From an uncultured Spirochaetales bacterium (lineage in GTDB: Bacteria; Spirochaetota; Spirochaetia; Sphaerochaetales; Sphaerochaetaceae), in the NCBI GenBank assembly GCA_949300325.1, contig CASGDQ010000030.1, forward strand, positions 1-47,680: a stretch of DNA of 47,680 nt, given 5' to 3'. The first letter of the stretch is position 1, and each line of letters opens with the position of its first letter. Of this stretch, positions 8,066-16,601 are shown in pieces. The translations under genes and the position numbers were made by a program. A model generated the notes under the pieces. It searched no databases. It was not told the DNA's origin and worked only from the letters and a program-made list of their open reading frames with translations.

Positions 8066-8467
8066 TCAATCGATTTTCCCTTCCTCTCCATCTGCAGTGG
8101 AATTCTGGCATCCGCATTTGGGAGGAACATCCTCTGCTTCAGCATCAACAGCTTCCTTATGGGCATCATGCCTATGGCAATGAGGAATAGGTTTTGATTC
8201 GCTTTTTGCCAAAAGCACTGAAAGGGCGAGCAAAATCATTCCGCTTATGAACGACGTTGCGCCAAGCACCATCAAAGAGGCATACAAGCCCTGATGATAC
8301 CCACTTGTTCCGTGATACAGTATGCGGTATGAATAACGGCCGAAACTGTCAGAGATCGAATATGAGTAGCCAGAGGTCGCCGTCTGAACAGAAACCGTCA
8401 AAAGCACTACTCCTGCTATAAGAAAAAGGATTGAGAAAACCAATGCCACTATAGAATTCTTTTTCAT
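8066..8467 (-). CDS. Two-helix membrane protein with His/Cys-rich tail
   Basis: A 133-residue protein of unknown function. The start is set at MKKNSIVALVF, where AAGGAG lies 7 bases upstream; the frame extends 12 codons further without a ribosome site. There are two membrane segments, about residues 5-27 and 64-86, joined by a Tyr/Ser/Gly-rich loop (GYSYSISDSFGRYSYR, GTSGYHQG). The C-terminal tail contains HCHRHDAH and PPKCGCQN, which could bind metal. It has its own terminator, so it is probably a single-gene unit. Confidence 0.6.
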   Translation of the reverse strand: MKKNSIVALVFSILFLIAGVVLLTVSVQTATSGYSYSISDSFGRYSYRILYHGTSGYHQGLYASLMVLGATSFISGMILLALSVLLAKSESKPIPHCHRHDAHKEAVDAEAEDVPPKCGCQNSTADGEEGKID

Positions 8468-8540
8468 GATGATTCTCCTTACACGCAAAAGGGTAATACG
8501 CAAGATGCAAAAAGTGAACAGGCTTCACACAAAATACAAC

Positions 8541-9104
8541 TTACTTCAGATTCTTCATCAAAATAACTGTCACCACCCTGTCAAAAACATCGCAATGGTC
8601 GATCTGTATATCCTTGATCACAAAGCCGACTGCGTCTAAGGAAGAGAGCATATCGGCAAGAGGATAGAACTTCAGCTTCAGCATTTCATCGGAATACCAG
8701 CTCGGATGATCTGCCATACCAAAATTTGATGCAACTGCATCGGAAAATGAAAGATAAAGGATTCCGTTATTACTGAGCGCATCATAGCAATCCCAAAGGA
8801 ATGTGGCCAGAGATGAAGGAGGAAGATACATTATATATAGCGGTGCGGCAATGAAATCATACTGCTCTTTTGTTAGAGAGCAGACTGCATTATTTTCCAA
8901 AAAAGAAAAATCGGCCTCGTTAAATTCCTTGCCCTGATAAACATCAATTGAGGCATTTGGGGCGAATTTATTAAAGAAAGGAGACAAAGCTGCAGCAAAA
9001 GGTCCGCAAAGAAGCAGGTGCTCCACGTTCTTATTATATGCCAGCGCTGTCCCGGCATGTCTGAAAAGGGCTGCATTGCGCCTCATCCATCCAACAATTG
9101 ACAT
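8541..9104 (-). CDS. Class I SAM-dependent methyltransferase-like protein
   Basis: A 187-residue protein with features of a Rossmann methyltransferase: HLLLCGPFAAALSPFF (motif I-like, but with a poor glycine pattern), an acidic strand end SIDVYQG, then EQYDFIAAPLYIMYLPPSSLATFLWDCYDALSNNGILYLSF, which resembles the motif IV-VI order (D-I..P...LHH......L.GG...). Substrate cannot be told. The start MSIVGWMRR is chosen over an upstream ATG 12 codons earlier; neither has a strong ribosome site. It points away from the pot operon across a 227-bp divergent gap. Confidence 0.5.
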   Translation of the reverse strand: MSIVGWMRRNAALFRHAGTALAYNKNVEHLLLCGPFAAALSPFFNKFAPNASIDVYQGKEFNEADFSFLENNAVCSLTKEQYDFIAAPLYIMYLPPSSLATFLWDCYDALSNNGILYLSFSDAVASNFGMADHPSWYSDEMLKLKFYPLADMLSSLDAVGFVIKDIQIDHCDVFDRVVTVILMKNLK

Positions 9105-9239
9105 GCCTAATATGATAACACGCAAAAATAGCAAGGGCAAACACTATCGAAAAATGTTTCCTCTGACATTTTTTACTAAAGCAATTATTTATAATATAAG
9201 TAATTATATACAAATTTCAATATTTCGTATTTTTTCTTA

Positions 9240-9268
9240 TTGACTTGCAGGGTTTTTTGTTCCATAGT
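9240..9268 (+). promoter_or_regulatory. Candidate promoter of the pot operon
   Basis: TTGACT at 9240-9245 and CATAGT at 9263-9268 are separated by 17 bases, close to sigma-70 spacing. The -10 box is only a partial match, so this is tentative. It is placed correctly for the operon starting at 9332. Confidence 0.35.
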
Positions 9269-9295
9269 GCGGGAAGGAAGGGAATGCTTTCCCGC
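9269..9295 (+). promoter_or_regulatory. Stem-loop in the pot operon leader
   Basis: GCGGGAA at 9269-9275 pairs with TTCCCGC at 9289-9295 (7 bp). It lies 37 bases before the start codon and ahead of AGGAGG at 9315-9320. There is no T run, so it is not a terminator. It could stabilise the transcript or be an operator; no riboswitch class is recognised. Confidence 0.4.
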
Positions 9296-9331
9296 CGGAC
9301 ATTTGATATGCTCAGGAGGATTGGATAGACG

Positions 9332-10495
9332 TTGGACGCTCAATCTGATTCCATGCTCCAGAAAAAAGGAGTATCCGTCCTGGTTAGGAACATAACCAGG
9401 AGCTATGGGGATTTCAAGGCCCTCGATGATGTCAGCCTTGAAATCCAGAAAGGGGAATTCTTCTCCCTTCTAGGTCCTTCAGGATGCGGCAAGACGACGC
9501 TGCTGAGGATCATAGCGGGCTTCGATAGCCCTGACTGCGGGAATGTCATGTTCGATGACAGGAACATCCTGCCCCTGCCCCCTGAAAAAAGAAGCAGCAA
9601 TACGGTGTTCCAGACCTATGCGCTCTTTCCCCATCTGACAGTATTCGACAATATCGCCTTTCCCCTGAGGCTGAAAAAACTCGACAAGAAGACGATCGAG
9701 GAGAAAGTCAGGAAATACGTGCATCTTGTGCAGCTTGACGAGCATCTTGAAAAAAAGCCCAACCAGCTTTCTGGCGGACAGAAACAGAGGGTTGCGATCG
9801 CACGCGCCCTGATAAACGAGCCGAGCGTGCTGCTTTTGGACGAACCGCTATCCGCACTTGATGCCAAGCTCAGGCAAAATCTTTTGGTGGAGCTTGATGA
9901 GATCCATGACAAGGTCGGCATCACGTTCATATATGTGACACATGACCAATCGGAAGCTCTCAGCGTCTCGGACCGCATCGCAGTCATGAACCACGGGAAA
10001 GTGCTGCAGGTGGGAACACCCTATGAGATTTATGAAGCTCCGGCAACAGAGTTTGTCGCACGGTTCATCGGCGAGACAAACATATATCCCTGCACTGTCG
10101 AAAGCTGTGAGAAATTTGAAGATGAATTCCTTGTTAAGGTTTTCGTACCGGATCTTGGGCGGAGCGTTACGGTCACTGATATCGAAAAGGTCCAGCCCGG
10201 AGCTGAAATGTTCTTCACAATCCGCCCGGAAAAGGTCCGCATAAGACTTCAGGAGGATAGTGCGCAGGAAAAGGAGAATCCCCTTTTCAACCGCTTTTCA
10301 GGCTATGTCGACGAGCCGGTATACTCGGGATTCCAATCGAAATTCTATGTACGTCTCGACAACGGAACGACAATAAAGGTTTTCAAGCAGCATACGACAT
10401 ATCTTGATGACGGTCCTGAAATAGAATGGAAGGACAAGGTGCATGTATCATGGAGAGCCTTGGACGGCTATCTTGTCAAGGAGCAGAAAGCATGA
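9332..10495 (+). CDS. potA: Spermidine/putrescine ABC transporter ATPase (PotA)
   Basis: The cytoplasmic ATPase of a polyamine importer. In the 387-residue product the Walker A loop GPSGCGKT is at 48-55, the Q-loop is in VFQTYALFPHLTV near 92, the signature LSGGQKQR is at 146-153 and Walker B LLLDEPLSALD is at 167-177, with the switch His in THDQSEA. A C-terminal OB-like TOBE domain (about 240-387) is typical of PotA/MalK-type ATPases. The start is a TTG with AGGAGG 11 bases upstream; an ATG seven codons later lacks a ribosome site. The stop overlaps potB (ATGA). Polyamine specificity is inferred from the PotD-like proteins in the operon. Confidence 0.88.
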   Translation: MDAQSDSMLQKKGVSVLVRNITRSYGDFKALDDVSLEIQKGEFFSLLGPSGCGKTTLLRIIAGFDSPDCGNVMFDDRNILPLPPEKRSSNTVFQTYALFPHLTVFDNIAFPLRLKKLDKKTIEEKVRKYVHLVQLDEHLEKKPNQLSGGQKQRVAIARALINEPSVLLLDEPLSALDAKLRQNLLVELDEIHDKVGITFIYVTHDQSEALSVSDRIAVMNHGKVLQVGTPYEIYEAPATEFVARFIGETNIYPCTVESCEKFEDEFLVKVFVPDLGRSVTVTDIEKVQPGAEMFFTIRPEKVRIRLQEDSAQEKENPLFNRFSGYVDEPVYSGFQSKFYVRLDNGTTIKVFKQHTTYLDDGPEIEWKDKVHVSWRALDGYLVKEQKA

Positions 10496-11391
10496 AGGCG
10501 TCTGAGAGAAGAAGGCGGCTGCTTGGATACGCATACAGTTTGCCTTCAGGACTTTGGATCACCTTTTTCTTCTCCATTCCGCTTGCAATCATAATCCTCT
10601 ATTCCTTTTTGGAAAAAGGGCTTTATGGCGGTGTGGTGTGGAAATTCAGCCTTGATGCATACGCATCGATGTTCAACCCGTCTTTTGGGATAGTCATCTG
10701 GAGGACGCTGTGGATAACGCTTATCAGCACAGCAATATGCATGCTCCTTGCCATTCCGTGCGGGTATGCGATGGCCCGGGCAAAAAAGCTGCAGACGCTC
10801 CTGCTTTTTTTGATAATAATCCCATTTTGGACGAACAGCCTGATAAGAATTTATGCATGGATCAATTTGCTGAGCACAGAGGGAGCGATAAACAGCATCC
10901 TGATGGGGCTCGGCTTGATAAGATCTCCCCTTTCCTTGATTTACAACAACGGCTCTGTGATCCTCGTGCTTGTGTACATGTACCTGCCGTTTGCGATCCT
11001 TCCCCTTTTTACTACAATAGACAAATTCGACTTTACATTGCTCGATGCGGCTAGGGATCTTGGATGCACTAAGCTTGAATCTATAATCAAGATAATGCTT
11101 CCAAACATAAGAAGCGGAATAACAACAAGCCTGGTATTCACATTCATCCCGATATTCGGAGCCTACACGGTCCCGCTTCTTGTCGGCGGCATGGATTCCT
11201 CGATGATAGGAAACATAATAGTGGACCAGGTACAAAAGACAAGGAACTGGCCGCTTGCAAGCGCATTCAGCGTCGTACTGACTCTCATATCGATGCTTGG
11301 AGTCCTTTGGATGCTGCGCTCAAACAGCAAGGAGAAAGCAAAAAAAATCCATCTGCAGGAAGCCGTTGCTGAAAAAGGGGGTGCGCTATGA
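10492..11391 (+). CDS. potB: Spermidine/putrescine ABC transporter permease (PotB)
   Basis: Inner-membrane permease of 299 residues with about six membrane segments. The EAA loop that docks the ATPase reads LDAARDLGCTKLESIIKIMLPNIRSGI near residue 190. The start MKASERRRR overlaps the potA stop, so translational coupling is likely; a longer in-frame extension inside potA is ignored. The N-terminus is basic (KASERRRR), as expected for an inside-facing end. It pairs with PotC as a heterodimer. Confidence 0.87.
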   Translation: MKASERRRRLLGYAYSLPSGLWITFFFSIPLAIIILYSFLEKGLYGGVVWKFSLDAYASMFNPSFGIVIWRTLWITLISTAICMLLAIPCGYAMARAKKLQTLLLFLIIIPFWTNSLIRIYAWINLLSTEGAINSILMGLGLIRSPLSLIYNNGSVILVLVYMYLPFAILPLFTTIDKFDFTLLDAARDLGCTKLESIIKIMLPNIRSGITTSLVFTFIPIFGAYTVPLLVGGMDSSMIGNIIVDQVQKTRNWPLASAFSVVLTLISMLGVLWMLRSNSKEKAKKIHLQEAVAEKGGAL

Positions 11392-12197
11392 AGGAAAAGG
11401 CATACAACATGTCAAAAAGGACGTTCTGGTCCTTTTCAAACCTTTGCACATTCTTTGTGATCCTTTTTCTCTTTTTGCCCCTTTTCATGGTGACAGCCTA
11501 TTCTTTCAATTCGTCCAAGTCGATGATTTGGGAAAGCTTCTCCATAAAATGGTATGTGGAGCTTTTCACAAAAAGCGAGGCGCTTTGGCGCGCAGTAGGC
11601 AACAGCGTTTTGATTGCGATCACCTCCAGCGCGGTTGCAACCGTCCTCGGCACGACGGTGGCAATAGGACTGAAATGGTATGATTTCAAATTCAAGAAAT
11701 ATATAGCGATATTCACATTCCTTCCTATGGTGCTGCCAGAGGTCATCATAGGAATCTCGATGCTGATTTTCTTCTCTGCAATAAATCTTCCGCTAGGAAA
11801 ATTCAGCATCTTCATCGCCCATACGACATTCAACCTGCCCTTCGTATATATGCTGATCTCCGCGAGGCTGGATGAATTCGATTTTTCAACAATCGAGGCG
11901 GCGCGGGATCTCGGGGCTACGGAAAGGCAGACCCTTTTCAAGGTGATAATCCCATCGATCATGCCGGGAATCGCCTCTGCACTGCTGATGAGCGTCACGA
12001 TGAGCCTTGAAGACTTCGTGATAACGTTCTTTGTCTCCGGCCCAGGGTCGGGAACATTGCCTTTGTATGTGTATTCATCAATCAGATATGGTGTCTCGCC
12101 GGTAATCAACGCACTGTCATTCGTCATGATTCTTGCTACAATGGTGATAGCATTCATTTTCAGAAGATTCTTGAAGCAGGTCGCTGCTTCCAGTTAG
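11388..12197 (+). CDS. potC: Spermidine/putrescine ABC transporter permease (PotC)
   Basis: Second permease subunit, 269 residues, about six membrane segments. The EAA loop reads IEAARDLGATERQTLFKVIIPSIMPGI, close to the PotC consensus. The segment MSLEDFVITFFVSGPGSGTLPLYVYSSIRYGVSP is also characteristic of PotC-type permeases. It overlaps potB by 4 bp (ATGA) and is followed after 12 bp by the first potD-like gene. Confidence 0.87.
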   Translation: MKEKAYNMSKRTFWSFSNLCTFFVILFLFLPLFMVTAYSFNSSKSMIWESFSIKWYVELFTKSEALWRAVGNSVLIAITSSAVATVLGTTVAIGLKWYDFKFKKYIAIFTFLPMVLPEVIIGISMLIFFSAINLPLGKFSIFIAHTTFNLPFVYMLISARLDEFDFSTIEAARDLGATERQTLFKVIIPSIMPGIASALLMSVTMSLEDFVITFFVSGPGSGTLPLYVYSSIRYGVSPVINALSFVMILATMVIAFIFRRFLKQVAASS

Positions 12198-12209
12198 GAG
12201 ACCAAGATA

Positions 12210-13268
12210 TTGAACAGAAAAACATTCATCTACAAAATCGCAGCCGTACTTTTTATCGTGATCGCAGCGCAGTCCTGCGCCAAAGACGATTCCAAGACCC
12301 TTCATCTGTACAACTGGACCTATTATACGCCAGACAGCATACTTGAAAAGTTCGAAGAAGAGACAGGAATCAAGGTGATAGTGGATAATTTCTCATCCAA
12401 TGAGGAAATGTTCGCAAAACTCCAGGCAGGCGGAGGAAATGGATACGATATAATCGTTCCCTCTGCAGACTACACGTCAATCATGATAAAAGAAAACCTC
12501 GTGCAGAAGCTTGACAAGAGCTTGCTGCCGAACCTCGAGAACATTTCACCCCTGGTGCATGAGAAGGCAACCTATGATCCAGATATGGACTACTCCGTCC
12601 CCTACTTCATGGGATCCTCTGGAATCGCTGTAAATAGGAAGAAGCTCGAGGAGAACGGGATCAGCTACGATAAGAGCTGGATGATTTTCGCAGACGAGAG
12701 CCTTCGCGGAAAGATGAGCATGCTGGACGACATGCGCGAAGTGATGGGAGCCGCCTTGAAAAAGCTCGGCTACAGCATAAACACAGCTGACGAAGGACAA
12801 TTGGATGAAGCTGCGCGCCTTATCGAGGAGCAATGGAAGCCGAATCTGGTAAAATTCGATGCCGAGAGCTTTGCAAAGAGTTTTGGACGCGGTGAGTTCT
12901 GGGTTGTGCACTGCTACCCGGAAGCAGTATTCGAGGAGGTCGGGGAAAACAACTGGGACAGCATAGATTTCTTCATCCCAGAAGAAGGCGGATGCATGTA
13001 CATAGACAATATGGTGATCCCCAAAGGTGCAAAAAACGTCGAAGGTGCGCATGCCTTTATAAACTTCTTCCACCGCCCCGATATCCATGCCCTGTTCCTG
13101 GATGAATTCAATTTCCCGGCAACCACCAATCCTGAGGCTGCAAAATATACGACGACCGAGCCTTTCTTCCAACCGGAGGAATTGGATTCCTGCGAGCTGA
13201 TAATGGACATCGGAGCCGATCTGGAAAAATACAATACCAGATGGCAGAAGATCAGATATACGAAATAA
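12210..13268 (+). CDS. potD: Polyamine-binding lipoprotein PotD, copy 1
   Basis: Solute-binding protein of the pot system, anchored outside the inner membrane. The 352-residue product has a lipoprotein signal peptide with Cys at residue 23 (AAQSC). It starts the mature domain with LYNWTYYTPDSILEKFEEETGIKV, the PotD/PotF hallmark. DYSVPYFMGSSGIAVN and LDDMREVMGAALKKLGYSIN also match this family; Asp, Glu, Trp and Tyr in these regions usually grip amine groups. The start is a TTG, with GGAGACC upstream. It is followed directly by a close paralogue. Confidence 0.88.
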   Translation: MNRKTFIYKIAAVLFIVIAAQSCAKDDSKTLHLYNWTYYTPDSILEKFEEETGIKVIVDNFSSNEEMFAKLQAGGGNGYDIIVPSADYTSIMIKENLVQKLDKSLLPNLENISPLVHEKATYDPDMDYSVPYFMGSSGIAVNRKKLEENGISYDKSWMIFADESLRGKMSMLDDMREVMGAALKKLGYSINTADEGQLDEAARLIEEQWKPNLVKFDAESFAKSFGRGEFWVVHCYPEAVFEEVGENNWDSIDFFIPEEGGCMYIDNMVIPKGAKNVEGAHAFINFFHRPDIHALFLDEFNFPATTNPEAAKYTTTEPFFQPEELDSCELIMDIGADLEKYNTRWQKIRYTK

Positions 13269-13288
13269 GGAAGTTAAAAAAGATCGTA

Positions 13289-14341
13289 ATGAAAAAGAAA
13301 AGCCTTTTGCTTCTATTGCTTGCAATAACAGCAGCATTGTCATCCTGTACAAAAGAAAGCGATGGGAAAACGCTTTATCTGTACAACTGGACCTATTATA
13401 CGCCGCAGACAGTTCTTGATGCTTTCAAGCAGGAGACGGGAATCACGGTGGTTGTAGACAGCTTTGCAAGCAACGAGGAGATGTTTGCAAAGCTGCAGGC
13501 TGGAGGAGGCAAAGGATACGATCTGATAATCCCCTCTGCAGATTATACCCAGATCATGATAAACCTCGGAATGCTTGAGGAAATTGATCATGAGAAAATC
13601 CCAAATATGAAGTACATCAGCCCGATAGTCAAGGACAAAGCCTCATATGATCCCCAGATGAGATATTCCATCCCCTACTTCATGGGCACAACGGGAATTG
13701 CGGTAAACAAGAGCAGGCTTGAGGAAGCAGGAATAAAATACGATGAATCGTATTCGATTTTCTCTAACGCCAGCCTTAAAGGCCGCATGAGCATGCTTGA
13801 TGATATGCGCCAGGTGCTTGGGAGCGCGATCCTGACTCTCGGCGGCGACATAAACACTGGGGATACTGCGCTTTTGGACAAGGCTGCAGAAATCGTCGAG
13901 GAAGACTGGAAGCCAAATCTGGTTAAATTCGATGCAGAAGCCTATGCAAAGAGTTTTGCAATGGGAGAATTCTGGGTTGTCCAATGCTACCCCGAAGCAG
14001 TCTATGCGGAGGTTGAAGAAAAAGATTGGGAGAATATCGATTTCTTCATCCCCGAGGAAGGTTCCTGCATGTATATCGACAATTTCGTGATCCCTAAGGG
14101 AGCTGACAACATCGAAGGAGCATACGAGTTCATCAACTTCTTCCATAGGCCCGATATATACGCCATGTTCCTGGATGAATTCAATTTCCCGGCAACAGCG
14201 AACCCTGAAGCAGAGAAATATATGAAAGAGAAACCTTTCATGAACCCCAAAGAGCTTGAAAGGTGCTCTCTCATTCTTGATCTGGGCAATGATTTGGCTG
14301 AGTATAACAGCCGATGGGAGAAAATTCGGTATACCGATTGA
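13289..14341 (+). CDS. potD: Polyamine-binding lipoprotein PotD, copy 2
   Basis: A tandem paralogue of copy 1 with 350 residues. The lipobox is LSSC with Cys at residue 20. The mature region repeats the same landmarks (LYNWTYYTPQTVL, SIPYFMGTTGIAVN, MSMLDDMRQVLGSAI, WKPNLVKFDAEAYAKSF, FFHRPDIYAMFLDEFNFPAT). ATG 13289 is chosen because the hydrophobic signal starts here; the frame continues 16 codons upstream into copy 1. The AAGGAAG near 13268 is far from it, so the start is less certain. The two genes are clearly a duplication, and differences in the ligand-site region may give different polyamine preference. Confidence 0.87.
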   Translation: MKKKSLLLLLLAITAALSSCTKESDGKTLYLYNWTYYTPQTVLDAFKQETGITVVVDSFASNEEMFAKLQAGGGKGYDLIIPSADYTQIMINLGMLEEIDHEKIPNMKYISPIVKDKASYDPQMRYSIPYFMGTTGIAVNKSRLEEAGIKYDESYSIFSNASLKGRMSMLDDMRQVLGSAILTLGGDINTGDTALLDKAAEIVEEDWKPNLVKFDAEAYAKSFAMGEFWVVQCYPEAVYAEVEEKDWENIDFFIPEEGSCMYIDNFVIPKGADNIEGAYEFINFFHRPDIYAMFLDEFNFPATANPEAEKYMKEKPFMNPKELERCSLILDLGNDLAEYNSRWEKIRYTD

Positions 14342-14359
14342 AAGAATACAGGGCGTATC

Positions 14360-15067
14360 TTATTTTTCTAGTGAGGAAATGGATATCCTCATCACGTTCT
14401 CAGACAGCCTTTTCAGGCTTTCCTTTTCTATGAAGGAAACGCCCTCCTCATCCAATCCGGCAGCCCAGTTGATTGAAAAACAGACGCTCAGAAGCCTTAT
14501 GCCGAGTTCATGTATCAGATTAACTTCCGGGTTCAACGTCATTCCAACCACATCGGCGCCCAATGCGCGGTAAGCCCGGATCTCCGCCGGACTTTCAAGA
14601 CGCGGGCCGTTAGTCGTGACGTAAACAAGAGAAGGTGAAACAGATATGTTCTGGCTTATGGACTTCCTAAAGAACTCCATTTTCATCTCTTCATCGAACA
14701 GCCTGACCATCTCAACATGCTTTACCGGGTTGGAAATGCCATCGAAAAATGTCGACTGACGCATTGATGTGAAATCAATGAAATCGGAAATAATTCCGAT
14801 TCCTGTAGGCAGAAGCTTCTGAGTTATTGATCCTACCGCATGGGTGGTTATCACCTTATCCACTCCCATATCCTTCAGTATCTGGACATTTGCCCTGTAG
14901 TTTATGGCAGAAGGGGCAAGCTTATGCCCTGCCTTGTGCCTTAGGACAAATAGGACATCTCCGCTTATGAAATAATCCACATCCCCATATTTCGTGGCTG
15001 CGGTTTCCATTCTGCATCCAGAAGGGAAAAACTCTTCTGTGCTTGTTCCGATAATCATGGCATTCAT
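14360..15067 (-). CDS. MTA phosphorylase-like purine nucleoside phosphorylase
   Basis: Member of the MTAP/PNP family, which splits 5'-methylthioadenosine or related nucleosides with phosphate into free base and sugar-1-phosphate. The 235-residue product has HKLAPSAINYRANVQILKDMGV near residues 48-69 (family signature H..P..INYRAN), TTHAVGSI, TTNGPRLESPAEIRAYRALGADVVGMT near 152-178 (compare GPRFET.AE.....GADVVGMT) and an Asn-Pro-Glu start to the next helix. It is shorter at the N-terminus than the usual 270-290 residues. Its start overlaps the MtnA-like gene by 4 bp. Specificity for MTA, MTI or 5'-deoxyadenosine is not decidable here. Confidence 0.8.
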   Translation of the reverse strand: MNAMIIGTSTEEFFPSGCRMETAATKYGDVDYFISGDVLFVLRHKAGHKLAPSAINYRANVQILKDMGVDKVITTHAVGSITQKLLPTGIGIISDFIDFTSMRQSTFFDGISNPVKHVEMVRLFDEEMKMEFFRKSISQNISVSPSLVYVTTNGPRLESPAEIRAYRALGADVVGMTLNPEVNLIHELGIRLLSVCFSINWAAGLDEEGVSFIEKESLKRLSENVMRISISSLEK

Positions 15068-16002
15068 TGTACAATTCCTATAGGCGTAACAACGCCGGTC
15101 ACGTATTGCTTGTCCACAACATCGAATGCGGGATAAAGCGCATCGATGCCTTCTCTTGTTATCCTATTTCCGCAAAAATACAGCACCTCGTCCTTACTCC
15201 TGAACTCAAGGCTCAATTCCCTATCCGGACTCCTTTCAAGCGCGAAGGCATAATAAGGAATGCCGAAATTTTTAGCTGCAATCGCATTCGGCAATGTTCC
15301 GACCTTGTTGACAATATCTCCGCTAGCCATGAACATGTCGCTTGCGGTCATATATAGATTCACCAGGCCGGCCCGCATCAGAGAGGCTCCCATGCCATCG
15401 GTTATCAAAACACAATCGATGCCCATTTCAAAAAGAGCTGGAGCCGTGAGATGAGCTCCCTGAAGATAAGGCCTGGTTTCATTCACATATACTCTTATCT
15501 TCTTTCCTTCCATCGCCGCACGCTTAACAGAAAGAAGGAACGAATGCTCGGCAAAGCAGGTTGTAAGAATCCCTGCCCCGTCAAAAATCAAATTTTTGCC
15601 AAAATCGCTCATCTTCTCATAACAGCTGTCATAATATGAAAATATCCTCGCAACTTCAGCATATATGTCAGCTCCTTTTTTATAGGAACTTAAAAGAGCA
15701 TCAAGGGTATGGGCCATCGTTCTGTTCGTTTTACGTGCAGATGAAAGGATCTTGGCAGAATATTCAAGATCTCTCCCCTGATCCTTTGCCATGAGCATCG
15801 TCTTAAGCGAAACCTCGAGAGGACCTCCACCCTGGGTCACCATTGAAGACAGGGCCTCCGCCACATGCTCGACAGTACTGCATTCCACATAAGTGTTTTC
15901 AAATGGAAGCCTTCTGCGGTCGAGTATGAATATCCGGCCATCCTCATAGCGGCAGAGATTCCGGCTCTGCAAAAAAGATGGAAGAAGGGCCTGTACATCC
16001 AT
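15064..16002 (-). CDS. MtnA / eIF2B-alpha-like sugar-phosphate isomerase homologue with altered active site
   Basis: Canonical MtnA converts 5-methylthioribose-1-phosphate to the ribulose form in methionine salvage. The 312-residue product keeps ETRPYLQGAHLTA at 175-187, VLITDGMGASLM at 198-209 and TASDMFMASGDIVNKVGT at 219-236, with D222 at the catalytic Asp position. However, the loop that carries the catalytic Cys in MtnA (C-N-x-G) reads DGAG at 141-144, and the RGAP substrate loop reads QGGGP at 57-61. Either the substrate or the chemistry has changed. It lies between a deaminase and an MTAP-like gene, all overlapping by 1-4 bp, so it is probably part of one nucleoside salvage pathway. 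Confidence 0.72.
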   Translation of the reverse strand: MDVQALLPSFLQSRNLCRYEDGRIFILDRRRLPFENTYVECSTVEHVAEALSSMVTQGGGPLEVSLKTMLMAKDQGRDLEYSAKILSSARKTNRTMAHTLDALLSSYKKGADIYAEVARIFSYYDSCYEKMSDFGKNLIFDGAGILTTCFAEHSFLLSVKRAAMEGKKIRVYVNETRPYLQGAHLTAPALFEMGIDCVLITDGMGASLMRAGLVNLYMTASDMFMASGDIVNKVGTLPNAIAAKNFGIPYYAFALERSPDRELSLEFRSKDEVLYFCGNRITREGIDALYPAFDVVDKQYVTGVVTPIGIVQ

Positions 16003-16484
16003 CAGGACCAGAAACCCTCATGTTCTTTCAGTATCTCAGCTAAAAGAGCCTCATCATCCACAGGACCGTCGATAGCTATCTCCTTCTGTCCATGCGAGAC
16101 AACTTCCCGGGAACTCAAATCAAAGGTTGGATTTTCCTCATTGCTTCCTGTGAATTCCAAAAGCTGGCGCTCCGTGGCTCCAAAGCATATCCTGCCTATG
16201 TTCGCCCAATACACAGCCCCTGTGCACATGCAGCATGGCTCGAAATTTGTATACAGGGTGCAATCCTTCAAAAAAGACGGGCTGTATTTCTTGGCAGCCT
16301 CCATGACGAGAAGGGTTTCCGCATGATAGCAAGAGCCGCCTTCGGTGAAACGGTTTCCCATTTCAAGCAGTATTTTTCCATCCTTATCGGCAAGAAGAGC
16401 TCCAAAGGGATGGTTGCCCTTCTCCTTCGCCTCATGGGCGATGGCTGAACATCTTAAAAGCAGTTTCTTATCGGTATCTGTCAT
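16002..16484 (-). CDS. Guanine/nucleoside deaminase-like zinc enzyme
   Basis: Cytidine-deaminase-fold protein of about 160 residues. The zinc site is visible as HAE in CYHAETLLV and PCCMC in FEPCCMCTGAVYWANIGRICFG; Glu of HAE is the proton shuttle. Layout and length fit guanine deaminase (GuaD) or tRNA/nucleoside deaminases; the KGNHPFGALLADKDGKIL start resembles GuaD. The chosen ATG (16484) starts MTDTDKKLLLRCS; an in-frame ATG nine codons earlier is possible. On this strand TATAAT lies at about -14 to -9 from this ATG, so the transcript may have almost no leader. Its stop overlaps the MtnA-like start by 1 bp. Confidence 0.78.
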   Translation of the reverse strand: MTDTDKKLLLRCSAIAHEAKEKGNHPFGALLADKDGKILLEMGNRFTEGGSCYHAETLLVMEAAKKYSPSFLKDCTLYTNFEPCCMCTGAVYWANIGRICFGATERQLLEFTGSNEENPTFDLSSREVVSHGQKEIAIDGPVDDEALLAEILKEHEGFWS

Positions 16485-16601
16485 ATTCAGGATTATAACC
16501 CATTGCTTCACTTAAAATCCACAGATCATTTCATCCTTGTATTTGACCATGCGGCCTCTGTGGTTTAAATTATGTATATCATTTATAAAAAGGATTGGAA
16601 A

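Noticed and set aside
7655..8197. A 180-codon + strand frame
   Set aside because: It covers the antisense of the small CxxC gene, two terminators and the start of the yicC run; the - strand features are far better supported.
10546..11235. A 229-codon - strand frame opposite potB
   Set aside because: Antisense to a conserved permease and with no protein-like features of its own.
12546..13352. A 268-codon - strand frame opposite potD
   Set aside because: It is antisense to a clear PotD gene, and the tandem copy has a matching antisense frame, so it is a codon-usage shadow.
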